64,000 nucleotides of DNA from Burkholderiaceae bacterium (GTDB taxonomy: Bacteria; Pseudomonadota; Gammaproteobacteria; Burkholderiales; Burkholderiaceae_E), in NCBI GenBank assembly GCA_016710525.1, contig JADJVQ010000001.1:62001-126000 (forward strand), given 5' to 3'. The notes under the pieces were generated by a model, which was given only the letters and a program-made list of their open reading frames with translations, was not told where the DNA came from and ran no database searches. How positions within the stretch are numbered: the first letter of the stretch is position 1; each line of letters starts with the position of its first letter. Of this stretch, positions 27,279-34,547 are shown piece by piece. The position numbers and the translations under genes were made by a program.

Positions 27279-27877
27279 GTGTCTGCGCGCCCTGAGGCAG
27301 GCGTTCCGGCATTGTCCTGGAGTGCCCGGCCCGATGGCTGGGTGAAGGGCGCGCGGGCGCTCGCCAGTGACCACCACGACGAGCGCTCACCGGCCAGCAC
27401 GGTCGATCTGCTGGTCATTCATCACATCAGCCTGCCGCCCGGCCGCTTCTCGGGCGATGCGATCGAGCGGCTGTTCACCGGCACGCTCGATGCGGCGCCC
27501 ATCCGTACTTTGCCGGACTCGCGGGCCTGCGCGTGTCGGCCCATTTTCTGATCCGGCGCCGGGGTGAGCTGTGCCAGTTCGTCGGGACCGACCGCCGCGC
27601 CTGGCACGCCGGCGTGTCGCAGTTCCAGGGGCGTGAGCGGTGCAATGATTTTTCGATCGGCATCGAACTCGAAGGCGATGGCGAGCACCGGTTCACGCAG
27701 CCGCAGTACCGGCGACTGGCTGCGCTGACCCGCCTGTTGTGCGAGCGCCACCCCTTGCGCTGGCTGGCGGGCCACAGCGACATCGCACCTGGGCGCAAGC
27801 ACGATCCCGGCCCCAGGTTCGACTGGAATCGCTACCTGTGCGATCTCGAAGGCATGCGGCTCTCCAGACCTTTTTGA
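27279..27877 (+). pseudogene. ampD: 1,6-anhydro-N-acetylmuramyl-L-alanine amidase AmpD, frameshifted
   Basis: A GTG at 27279 begins an AmpD N-terminus including DLLVIHHISLPPGRFSG, which holds a zinc-ligand histidine, up to LFTGTLDAAP. The frame then fails. One base back the expected sequence continues as HPYFAGLAGLRVSAHFLIRR, then RAWHAGVSQFQGRERCNDFS and AGHSDIAPGRKHDPGP to the stop at 27877. Adding one base at about 27497-27498 rejoins the protein exactly (LDAA-x-HPYFAGL). AmpD recycles anhydromuropeptides in the cytoplasm. Its place after pilR is normal for Burkholderiales. With all catalytic residues preserved, a recent mutation or sequence error is more likely than old decay. Confidence 0.88.
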
Positions 27878-28053
27878 CGCCTGACCCGCACCATGCCTGC
27901 GTTCGCGTATCGCGAGCCATGAGGCAATGGAGTTTCGGGGATGAATTGCCTGTGAACCCGCATGCTTTCGTCGACTGCCCGCAGGTGTGTCGGATCTGAG
28001 CGGCTTTCGAAGGATTGTGGGCTAAGCATCTGTTTTGCGTGACGTTTGGCAAC

Positions 28054-28083
28054 TTGCGCTGCATTGCCGCTGGACACTAGAAT
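28054..28083 (+). promoter_or_regulatory. Candidate nrdA promoter
   Basis: TTGCGC (28054-28059) and TAGAAT (28078-28083) with an 18-bp spacer resemble sigma-70 -35 and -10 elements. The -10 lies within the first NrdR-like box. The rest of the 357-bp gap between ampD and nrdA shows no gene. Confidence 0.45.
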
Positions 28084-28120
28084 TAGTGCCGTCGGACGAA
28101 AAAACCCCTACATCTAGTGG
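28074..28120. promoter_or_regulatory. Pair of NrdR-like boxes upstream of nrdA
   Basis: Box 1, ACACTAGAATTAGTGC (28074-28089), and box 2, CCCCTACATCTAGTGG (28105-28120), each match the ACACWATATATWGTGT-type NrdR site at about 11-12 of 16 positions. They are spaced 31 bp start to start, the three-helical-turn spacing known for NrdR pairs. Box 1 covers the candidate -10. ATP/dATP-sensing NrdR would repress nrdA here. The second box is weaker than the first. Confidence 0.65.
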
Positions 28121-28234
28121 TTTGCGCGCCAGAGGCTGCCGCGCGACGAGAGCGTATTTTTCTTGAATTTTCGTCTGAGGCAGCGACTCGTGTTGCGCTC
28201 AAACTTCAGTACAAAAGCATGGTGGAGGATTCCG

Positions 28235-31174
28235 ATGCAATGGGTAGGTGATAACGCCCCGGTCGCCACGACCAATCAGGTTCCGATGTGGACCTCGCCC
28301 CAGACCGGTCCCGAAGCGGCCGCACAGGCCAGCCGGTTTGCCGACTTCAAGATCATCCGGCGCAATGGTTCCGTCGTCGGCTTCGAACCCGGCAAGATCT
28401 CGATCGCCGTGACCAAGGCCTTCCTGGCGGTCAATGGCGGTCAGGGGGCGGCGTCGGCCCGGGTGCGCGAACTGGTCGATCAGCTCACCGCCATGGTGGT
28501 GAACGCGCTGATCCGCGGCAAGGCGGGTGGAGCGATCTTCCATATCGAAGACATCCAGGACCACGTCGAACTCGCGCTGATGCGCTCAGGCGAGCACGAA
28601 GTGGCCCGCGCCTATGTGCTGTATCGCGAGCGCCGGGCGCAGGAGCGGGCGGCACGCCAGCAGGGCGCCCAGCAGGCGCGTCCTTCGCTGCATGTGCTCG
28701 ATGGCGGGCAGCGTCGTCCGCTCGACGAGGCGGGGCTGCGCGCGCTGGTCGCCGCGGCGTGCGTGGGGCTCGAAGAGTTCACCAGCGTCGAGGCGGTGCT
28801 CAGCGACACCGTGAAAAATCTTTACGACGGTGTGCCCATCGAAGAAGTGCACAAGTCGACCATCCTGTCGGCCCGTGCGCTGATCGAAAAAGATCCCGCC
28901 TACAGCCAGGTCACCGCCAGGCTGCTGCTGCACACCATCCGCCGCGAGGTGCTCCGCGAAGAAGTGGCGCAGGGCGAGATGCAGGCGCGCTATCCGGAGT
29001 ACTTTCCCCAGTTCGTCCGGCGCGGCATCGACGCCGGGCTGCTCGACGAGAAGCTCGCCCAGTTCGATCTGCAGCGGCTGGGCGCGGCCCTCTCGGCCGA
29101 GCGTGACCTGAAGTTCGGATACCTGGGTCTGCAAACCCTGTATGACCGGTATTTCCTGCACATCGACGAAGTGCGGATCGAGCTGCCCCAGGCCTTCTTC
29201 ATGCGGGTCGCGATGGGCCTGGCCCTGAACGAGATCGACCGCGAGGCGCGTGCCATCGAGTTCTACGAGCAGCTCTCGACCTTCGACTTCATGAGCTCCA
29301 CCCCCACGCTGTTCAACGCCGGCACCCAGCGCTCGCAGCTGTCGTCGTGCTACCTGACCACCGTGTCCGATGACCTCGATGGCATCTACGAGGCCATCAA
29401 GGAGAACGCGCTGCTGGCCAAGTACGCCGGCGGACTGGGCAACGACTGGACGCCGGTGCGCGCGCTGGGCAGCCACATCAAGGGCACCAACGGCAAGAGC
29501 CAGGGCGTCGTGCCGTTCCTGAAGGTCGTCAACGACACCGCGGTCGCGGTCAATCAGGGCGGCAAGCGCAAGGGCGCGGTGTGCGCGTACCTCGAGACCT
29601 GGCACATGGACATCGAGGAATTCCTCGACCTGCGCAAGAACACCGGTGACGACCGCCGCCGGACCCACGACATGAACACCGCGAACTGGATTCCCGACCT
29701 GTTCATGAAGCGGGTCATGGAAGGGGGCGACTGGACGCTGTTTTCGCCGTCCGATTGCGTCGATCTGCACGACAAGGTGGGCCGCGCCTTCGAAGAGGCC
29801 TATGTCCGCTACGAGCAGAAGGCTGCCGCGGGCGAGCTCAAGCTGTTCAAGAAGCTGCCTGCGGTGCAGCTGTGGCGGCGCATGCTGAGCATGCTGTTCG
29901 AGACCGGGCACCCCTGGCTCACCTTCAAGGACCCCTGCAACCTGCGCAGCCCGCAGCAGCATGTCGGCGTCGTGCACAGCTCCAACCTGTGCACCGAGAT
30001 CACCCTGAACACCGGCCCGAACGAAATCGCGGTCTGCAACCTCGGTTCGGTGAATCTGGTCGCGCACATGGCCGAGGTGGTCGGCGCCGACGGCGTGGCC
30101 CGCTTCGTGCTCGACCACGACAAGCTCGCACGCACGGTCCGCACCGCGATGCGCATGCTGGACAACGTGATCGACATCAACTACTACGCGGTCGGCAAGG
30201 CGCGCAACAGCAACCTGAAGCATCGTCCGGTGGGGCTGGGCATCATGGGCTTCCAGGACTGCCTGCATCTGATGCGGGTGCCCTTTGCCAGCGCCGAGGC
30301 GCTCGAGTTCGCCGACCGTTCCATGGAGGCGGTGTGCTACTACGCGTACTGGGCCTCGACTGAATTGGCGCAAGAGCGCGGCCGCTACGCGAGCTTCAAG
30401 GGATCGCTGTGGGATCTGGGCATCCTGCCCAAGGACTCGCTCGATCTGCTCGAGCAGGAGCGTGGCGGGTACGTCGAGGTCGATCGTTCCGAGACCCTCG
30501 ACTGGGCGGCCTTGCGTCAGCGGATCGCCGCCTATGGCATGCGCAATTCCAACTGCGTGGCGATCGCGCCCACTGCCACGATCTCCAACATCATCGGCGT
30601 TTCCGCGTGCATCGAACCCACGTACCAGAACCTCTATGTGAAGTCGAACCTGTCGGGCGAATTCACGGTGGTCAACGATTACCTGGTGCGTGATCTGAAG
30701 CGCATGGGGCTATGGGACGAGGTGATGATCGCCGACCTCAAGTTCTACGATGGTTCGCTGTCGCGCATCGATCGCATCCCTGCCGAACTGCGAGCCATCT
30801 ACGCCACAGCGTTCGAGGTCGATGCCACGTGGCTGGTCGAGGCGGCATCGCGGCGCCAGAAGTGGATCGACCAGGCGCAGTCGCTGAACATCTACATGGC
30901 CGGCGCGTCGGGCAAGAAGCTGCACGACACCTACACGCTGGCCTGGCTGCGCGGACTGAAGACCACCTACTACCTGCGCACGCTGGGTGCGACCAGCGCC
31001 GAAAAATCCACCTCCGATCGCATCGGCCAGCTCAACGCCGTGTCGGCCGATGGCAATGCCACGGGCTTCGCCTACAGCAATGGCAGCCACGGTGTGGCCG
31101 CAGCCGGCAGCGGGCTCGAAGAAGCGCCGAAGTTTTGCGCGATCGATGACCCCGACTGCGAGGCTTGTCAGTGA
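28235..31174 (+). CDS. nrdA: Ribonucleoside-diphosphate reductase, class Ia alpha subunit
   Basis: 979 residues, longer than E. coli NrdA (761), as usual in this group because of N-terminal ATP-cone material. One cone begins at FKIIRRNGSVVGFEPGKI (about 42) and a second cone-like stretch lies at about 170-255. The catalytic barrel has the redox pair Cys372 (QLSSCYL) and Cys601 (AVCNLGSVNL), the thiyl Cys586 within N-x-C-x-E (Asn584, Glu588), and C-terminal shuttle cysteines Cys975 and Cys978. It reduces NDPs to dNDPs together with NrdB. The ATG at 28235 was chosen over an in-frame upstream start because GGAGG at 28224-28228 precedes it. Probable control is by NrdR. Confidence 0.96.
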   Translation: MQWVGDNAPVATTNQVPMWTSPQTGPEAAAQASRFADFKIIRRNGSVVGFEPGKISIAVTKAFLAVNGGQGAASARVRELVDQLTAMVVNALIRGKAGGAIFHIEDIQDHVELALMRSGEHEVARAYVLYRERRAQERAARQQGAQQARPSLHVLDGGQRRPLDEAGLRALVAAACVGLEEFTSVEAVLSDTVKNLYDGVPIEEVHKSTILSARALIEKDPAYSQVTARLLLHTIRREVLREEVAQGEMQARYPEYFPQFVRRGIDAGLLDEKLAQFDLQRLGAALSAERDLKFGYLGLQTLYDRYFLHIDEVRIELPQAFFMRVAMGLALNEIDREARAIEFYEQLSTFDFMSSTPTLFNAGTQRSQLSSCYLTTVSDDLDGIYEAIKENALLAKYAGGLGNDWTPVRALGSHIKGTNGKSQGVVPFLKVVNDTAVAVNQGGKRKGAVCAYLETWHMDIEEFLDLRKNTGDDRRRTHDMNTANWIPDLFMKRVMEGGDWTLFSPSDCVDLHDKVGRAFEEAYVRYEQKAAAGELKLFKKLPAVQLWRRMLSMLFETGHPWLTFKDPCNLRSPQQHVGVVHSSNLCTEITLNTGPNEIAVCNLGSVNLVAHMAEVVGADGVARFVLDHDKLARTVRTAMRMLDNVIDINYYAVGKARNSNLKHRPVGLGIMGFQDCLHLMRVPFASAEALEFADRSMEAVCYYAYWASTELAQERGRYASFKGSLWDLGILPKDSLDLLEQERGGYVEVDRSETLDWAALRQRIAAYGMRNSNCVAIAPTATISNIIGVSACIEPTYQNLYVKSNLSGEFTVVNDYLVRDLKRMGLWDEVMIADLKFYDGSLSRIDRIPAELRAIYATAFEVDATWLVEAASRRQKWIDQAQSLNIYMAGASGKKLHDTYTLAWLRGLKTTYYLRTLGATSAEKSTSDRIGQLNAVSADGNATGFAYSNGSHGVAAAGSGLEEAPKFCAIDDPDCEACQ

Positions 31175-31204
31175 GTGCTTGGTGATTTGACAGAGCGCCC
31201 GAAA

Positions 31205-31230
31205 TGTGTTGCGCAAATATTGTGTTGCGC
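31205..31230 (+). repeat. 10-bp direct repeat in the nrdA-nrdB spacer
   Basis: TGTGTTGCGC is present at 31205-31214 and 31221-31230, a 16-bp period, separated by AAATAT. It lies 30 bp after the nrdA stop and could be a regulator site or a processing signal. No known protein is assigned. Confidence 0.55.
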
Positions 31231-31284
31231 GAACGCCGACGGGTGCCTTCAAAAGTCAAGACACTGTTGTGAAATCGTTGCGAG

Positions 31285-31321
31285 CTATCCACAGCCGACG
31301 TAAGATTTTGCCTGTGAATAA
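31285..31321. promoter_or_regulatory. Two opposed DnaA-box-like sites upstream of nrdB
   Basis: CTATCCACA (31285-31293, plus strand, one mismatch to TTATNCACA) and TGTGAATAA (31313-31321, whose complement TTATTCACA fits the consensus) face each other in the 205-bp nrdA-nrdB spacer, which is clearly AT-richer than its surroundings. DnaA is known to act on the E. coli nrdAB promoter, so a similar cell-cycle input here is plausible but inferred. Confidence 0.5.
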
Positions 31322-31379
31322 CGGCGGAATCTCGCGGCAAGACAACGGCTTAAGTGCCCGATTTGAAGCGAGACCTTAA

Positions 31380-32636
31380 ATGCTGTCCTGGGAAGAAACC
31401 ACACCGTTGACGCCGGCTCGCCCGGCACTGCCGAAGGGGCCGATTGCAGGTTCGGCCATCGCGTCGGCCGCTGCTGCTCCCGCGACGGTGCGAGCCTCAA
31501 CCAGTCCGCTTGCCCCGGTTCCGCTGGCGGCCGCGCTGCCCGTCAAGGCGCGCGATGACGTCGCCCTCGACCCTGCCCTCGGCCTGAGGCAGGCGCCGGC
31601 CCGGCGCCCGGCGGACGACCGCCGTGTGCGGGTCGAAGACAAGCGCATCATCAACGGCGCCTCCGACGTCAATCAGCTGGTGCCGTTCAAGTACAAGTGG
31701 GCCTGGGACAAGTACCTGGCCACCTGCGCCAATCACTGGATGCCGCAGGAAGTGAACATGAGCCGCGACATCGCGCTCTGGAAAGACCCCAACGGACTGA
31801 CCGAAGACGAGCGCCGTCTGGTCCGCCGCAACCTGGGGTTCTTCGTCACGGCCGACTCGCTGGCGGCCAACAACATCGTGCTGGGCACCTATCGGCACAT
31901 CACCGCGCCCGAATGCCGGCAGTTCCTGCTGCGCCAGGCGTTCGAAGAAGCGATCCACACCCACGCCTACCAGTACATCGTCGAGTCGCTTGGGCTCGAC
32001 GAGGGCGAAATCTTCAATGCCTATCACGAGGTCAAGTCGATCCGTGACAAGGATGAGTTCCTGATCCCGTTCATCGACACGCTGACCGATCCCAACTTCG
32101 TCACCGGGACGCCGCAAAACGACCAGGCGCTGCTGAAGTCCCTGATCGTGTTCGCCTGTCTGATGGAGGGCTTGTTCTTCTACGTCGGCTTCGTGCAGAT
32201 CCTTGCGCTGGGCCGCCAGAACAAGATGACCGGGGCCGCCGAGCAGTACCAGTACATCCTTCGTGACGAGTCGATGCACTGCAACTTCGGCATCGATCTG
32301 ATCAACACGATCAAGCTCGAGAATCCGCAGCTGTGGACGCCGGCATTTCGTGACGAGATCCGCGCCCTTTTCCTGCAGGCGGTCGAGCTCGAGTACGCGT
32401 ACGCCGAGGACACCATGCCACGCGGCGTGCTGGGCCTGAACGCATCGATGTTCAAGGGCTACCTGCGCTACATCGCCAACCGGCGTGCCCAGCAGATTGG
32501 CCTGGATCCGATGTTCCCGCAGGAAGACAACCCCTTCCCGTGGATGAGCGAGATGATCGACCTGAAAAAAGAACGGAATTTCTTCGAGACACGCGTCATC
32601 GAGTATCAGACCGGCGGTGCGTTGAACTGGGATTGA
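31380..32636 (+). CDS. nrdB: Ribonucleoside-diphosphate reductase, class Ia beta subunit
   Basis: 418 residues. The R2 ferritin-like core starts near residue 85. Di-iron ligands and the radical tyrosine are visible in FEEAIHTHAY (Glu-x2-His-x3-Tyr), LMEGLFFYVGF and DESMHCNFG. It supplies the tyrosyl radical to NrdA. The first 85 residues are an Ala/Pro-rich segment (from LTPARPALPKGPIAGSAIAS onward), which is unusual beside E. coli NrdB and might be a linker or a lineage feature. It lies 205 bp after nrdA, with its own possible regulatory sites. The ATG at 31380 has no strong ribosome site, and no nearer start would keep the whole segment. Confidence 0.95.
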   Translation: MLSWEETTPLTPARPALPKGPIAGSAIASAAAAPATVRASTSPLAPVPLAAALPVKARDDVALDPALGLRQAPARRPADDRRVRVEDKRIINGASDVNQLVPFKYKWAWDKYLATCANHWMPQEVNMSRDIALWKDPNGLTEDERRLVRRNLGFFVTADSLAANNIVLGTYRHITAPECRQFLLRQAFEEAIHTHAYQYIVESLGLDEGEIFNAYHEVKSIRDKDEFLIPFIDTLTDPNFVTGTPQNDQALLKSLIVFACLMEGLFFYVGFVQILALGRQNKMTGAAEQYQYILRDESMHCNFGIDLINTIKLENPQLWTPAFRDEIRALFLQAVELEYAYAEDTMPRGVLGLNASMFKGYLRYIANRRAQQIGLDPMFPQEDNPFPWMSEMIDLKKERNFFETRVIEYQTGGALNWD

Positions 32637-32719
32637 CAGGGCGGCCGCGCGCCGCGATTCAGGGATGGATTTTGAGGGATCAGCACACAGCGCCATGGAG
32701 CAGCAGCCCAGCTACCGCG

Positions 32720-32737
32720 ACCCGTCCTAGGACGGGT
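32720..32737. repeat. 18-bp perfect palindrome after nrdB
   Basis: ACCCGTCCTAGGACGGGT equals its own reverse complement and lies 84 bp after the nrdB stop. It could form a 7-bp hairpin with a CTAG loop or serve as a dimeric protein site. No T-run follows. Confidence 0.6.
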
Positions 32738-32842
32738 ACCGCCGGCTGGACATCCGCCCGCGACTGCGCCGATTCCTCGGCAAGAACATCAGGCATGCGG
32801 GCCTGGCGTTCTTGTTGCGCCGAATTCATTAGCGTAGGAAAC

Positions 32843-32918
32843 CCACGGAGAACCGTGGACATTCTTGCGCCGATGAATAGCCCGTGCCCGCCAGGCTTCA
32901 TTGGCCGGCGAGCACGGG
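32843..32918 (+). promoter_or_regulatory. Structured leader ahead of the histone H1-like gene
   Basis: The 320-bp gap between nrdB and the H1-like gene has no gene. It contains a small hairpin CCACGG-AGAA-CCGTGG (32843-32858) and a longer one, CCCGTGC-c-CGCC paired with GGCG-a-GCACGGG (32881-32892 with 32907-32918, 14-nt loop), ending 38 bp before the ATG. Two imperfect copies of TTCTTG(TTG)CGCCGA also occur at about 32811 and 32862. An mRNA leader structure, or a terminator for nrdB, is possible. Confidence 0.4.
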
Positions 32919-32956
32919 TTTCCATGTTCGCACCACCAACCTGAGGAGTTTCCCAC

Positions 32957-33391
32957 ATGGCTACCGCCAAGAAACCTGCTGCGAAAAAACCTGCCGCCAA
33001 GAAACCCGCTGCGAAGAAAGCGGCTGCCAAGAAGCCGGTCGCCGCCAAGAAGCCCGCTGCCAAGAAGCCGGCCGCGAAGAAGCCCGCTGCCAAGAAGCCC
33101 GCGGCGAAGAAGCCTGCCGCCAAGAAGCCCGCGGCGAAGAAGGCTGCTGCCAAGAAGCCTGCCGCGAAGAAGGCTGCTGCCAAGAAGCCGGCAGCCAAGA
33201 AAGCGGCGGCCAAGAAGCCTGCCAAGAAAGCCGCTGCGAAGAAGCCTGCGGCCAAGAAGCCTGCAGCCAAGAAAGCGGCGAAAAAACCCGCTGCGAAGCC
33301 TGCCGCTGCGAAGCCCGCCGCGGCGGTCGCGGTCGCCAAGCCCTTGAATCCGGCTGCTGCGTGGCCGTTTCCGACGGGCAACAAGCCCTAA
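32957..33391 (+). CDS. Histone H1-like nucleoid protein with lysine/alanine repeats
   Basis: 144 residues, almost entirely repeats of the form A-A-K-K-P with A-A-K-K-A variants, ending in the non-repetitive PLNPAAAWPFPTGNKP. Composition is dominated by Lys, Ala and Pro, like the C-terminal tail of eukaryotic H1 and like Bordetella BpH1 and AlgP-type proteins. It would bind DNA through positive charge and compact the nucleoid. A GAGGAG ribosome site precedes the ATG. Its location after nrdB recurs in betaproteobacteria. The coding DNA is a minisatellite, so length variation between strains is expected. It ends before a strong intrinsic terminator. Confidence 0.9.
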   Translation: MATAKKPAAKKPAAKKPAAKKAAAKKPVAAKKPAAKKPAAKKPAAKKPAAKKPAAKKPAAKKAAAKKPAAKKAAAKKPAAKKAAAKKPAKKAAAKKPAAKKPAAKKAAKKPAAKPAAAKPAAAVAVAKPLNPAAAWPFPTGNKP

Positions 33392-33442
33392 GTCTGTCGC
33401 CATTCGCGCGCCGTCCCAGCGACGGCGTGCGCTATGTGCCAG

Positions 33443-33474
33443 CCCGTGTCGTCTCATGACGGCGCGGGTTTTTT
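33443..33474 (+). terminator. Rho-independent terminator after the H1-like gene
   Basis: CCCGTGTCGTC (33443-33453) pairs with GACGGCGCGGG (33458-33468) as an 11-bp stem with two G-U pairs and a TCAT loop, followed directly by six T (33469-33474). It is the clearest intrinsic terminator in the window. Confidence 0.9.
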
Positions 33475-33495
33475 CTATGCGAGAATGCGCCCGCT

Positions 33496-34050
33496 ATGAT
33501 GAGTGCTCTGTGGTTGCTGATCGAGACCGTTGGCAGTCTGCTGGCGACAGCCTGTGTGCTGCGCGCGGTGGCCTGGTCGCAAAGCCTTTCTGCGCGCAAT
33601 CCGCTGATGCAGTTCGTGATCGCGATCACCGACTGGATCGTCAAGCCGCTGCGCCGCGTCGTGCCCGCATCCCGAAAGGTCGATTGGGCCAGCATCGCCG
33701 CCGCGCTGATCCTTTCGTTGGTGCTGGCGTTCTTCTATTCCGTCCTTCTGCTGGCGCGCAGCCCGATGTTCGGGGGCGTTTTCTTCATCGCATTGTTCTG
33801 GCTGTGCAAATGGTCGGTGTACCTGCTGATCGGCCTGCTGCTGGTCCAGGCAGTGCTGTCGTGGGTCAACCCGCAGGCGCCGATCGCACCGGTCATCGAC
33901 CTGCTGACCCGGCCCTTCCTGGCCCCCGTGCGCCGCTTCGTGCCGCTGATCGGTGGTGTGGACCTCTCGCCGCTGGTGCTGATCGTGGTCGCGCAGGCGC
34001 TGCTGATGGTGCTCGAGTCGCTGCTCTCCACGGTGCTGCGCCTGCTCTGA
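33496..34050 (+). CDS. YggT family integral membrane protein
   Basis: 184 residues with about four membrane helices in two similar halves (residues 5-28, 72-92, 98-122 and 160-182). Each half contains the family pattern of a loop with a proline and basic residues (TDWIVKPLRRVVP near 47, DLLTRPFLAPVRRFVP near 135). It is an inner-membrane protein. YggT relatives are linked to cell-envelope or osmotic functions, but no activity is certain. The following YggU-family gene starts 10 bp later, and yggT-yggU pairing is common. Confidence 0.88.
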   Translation: MMSALWLLIETVGSLLATACVLRAVAWSQSLSARNPLMQFVIAITDWIVKPLRRVVPASRKVDWASIAAALILSLVLAFFYSVLLLARSPMFGGVFFIALFWLCKWSVYLLIGLLLVQAVLSWVNPQAPIAPVIDLLTRPFLAPVRRFVPLIGGVDLSPLVLIVVAQALLMVLESLLSTVLRLL

Positions 34051-34060
34051 GCGCCACCCG

Positions 34061-34375
34061 ATGATGCCTGGCGCTCAGCCCGCCTGGCTCACTGGTCAAT
34101 CACCCCGCTGGACTTTGCTGATCCGCGCGCAGCCTGGTGCCCGGGCGGGCGAGGCGATTGGCGCACATGGCGATGCGCTGCGGATCAAGGTGGCTGCGCC
34201 ACCGGTCGACGGCAAAGCGAACGATGCGCTGCTGCGCTGGCTGGCTGCAAGGCTGGACATTGCCCTGCGCGATGTCGAACTGCTGTCCGGTGCGTCGTCG
34301 CGCACCAAGCGGGTATCGGTGTCGTGCACGCTGAGCGCGGACGAACTCGTCGCGCGGCTGCTGGGCAGGGGCTGA
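34061..34375 (+). CDS. DUF167 / YggU family protein
   Basis: 104 residues. The compact DUF167 domain shows LLIRAQPGARAGEAIG, LRIKVAAPPVDGKANDALL and LSGASSRTKRVSV, all diagnostic of the YggU family. The protein is small and probably cytoplasmic, and the family function is unknown. Two consecutive ATG codons occur at 34061 and 34064. It forms a unit with the preceding yggT-like gene and is convergent with a PfkB-type kinase. Confidence 0.88.
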   Translation: MMPGAQPAWLTGQSPRWTLLIRAQPGARAGEAIGAHGDALRIKVAAPPVDGKANDALLRWLAARLDIALRDVELLSGASSRTKRVSVSCTLSADELVARLLGRG

Positions 34376-34478
34376 ATCGCCTCGGGGCTGCGGTAGGGCC
34401 GGGCTGCAGACCGGCACCGTCCTGCGCCCAGGCGACCATCCGGCGCCCCCCCCCGGGCCCGCGTGAGCGTCCACCGGG

Positions 34479-34547
34479 GCATCAAGTCCGGACTGCGTGA
34501 CGCATCAGGTCCGGCCGGCGTGAAGCATCGGGTCCGGACGGCATCGC
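34479..34547. repeat. Three tandem copies of a 23-bp repeat
   Basis: Units at 34479-34501, 34502-34524 and 34525-34547 follow the pattern GCATCRGGTCCGGMCGGCGTGA and end exactly at the stop codon of the convergent kinase gene. A run of nine C (34446-34454) lies just upstream. The position in the 3' untranslated region suggests an mRNA-end or terminator role, or a neutral minisatellite. Confidence 0.75.

Noticed and set aside
31214..31228. NrdR-like box in the nrdA-nrdB spacer (GCGCAAATATTGTGT)
   Set aside because: One base too short for the consensus, not symmetric, and without a partner 31 bp away, unlike the pair before nrdA.
32680..33384. Minus-strand frame with repeated Ala-Gly-Phe-Leu units, resembling a repetitive membrane or structural protein
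   Set aside because: It is the exact antisense of the lysine/alanine repeat of the H1-like gene, which has a ribosome site, a terminator and a conserved position. The hydrophobic repeat is a by-product.
34446..34454. Run of nine C as a phase-variable homopolymer
   Set aside because: It lies outside any coding frame or recognisable promoter, between convergent genes, so no switching effect can be argued.
34479..34547. Possible small CRISPR array
   Set aside because: The three 23-bp units are directly adjacent with no spacers, and no cas gene is present.
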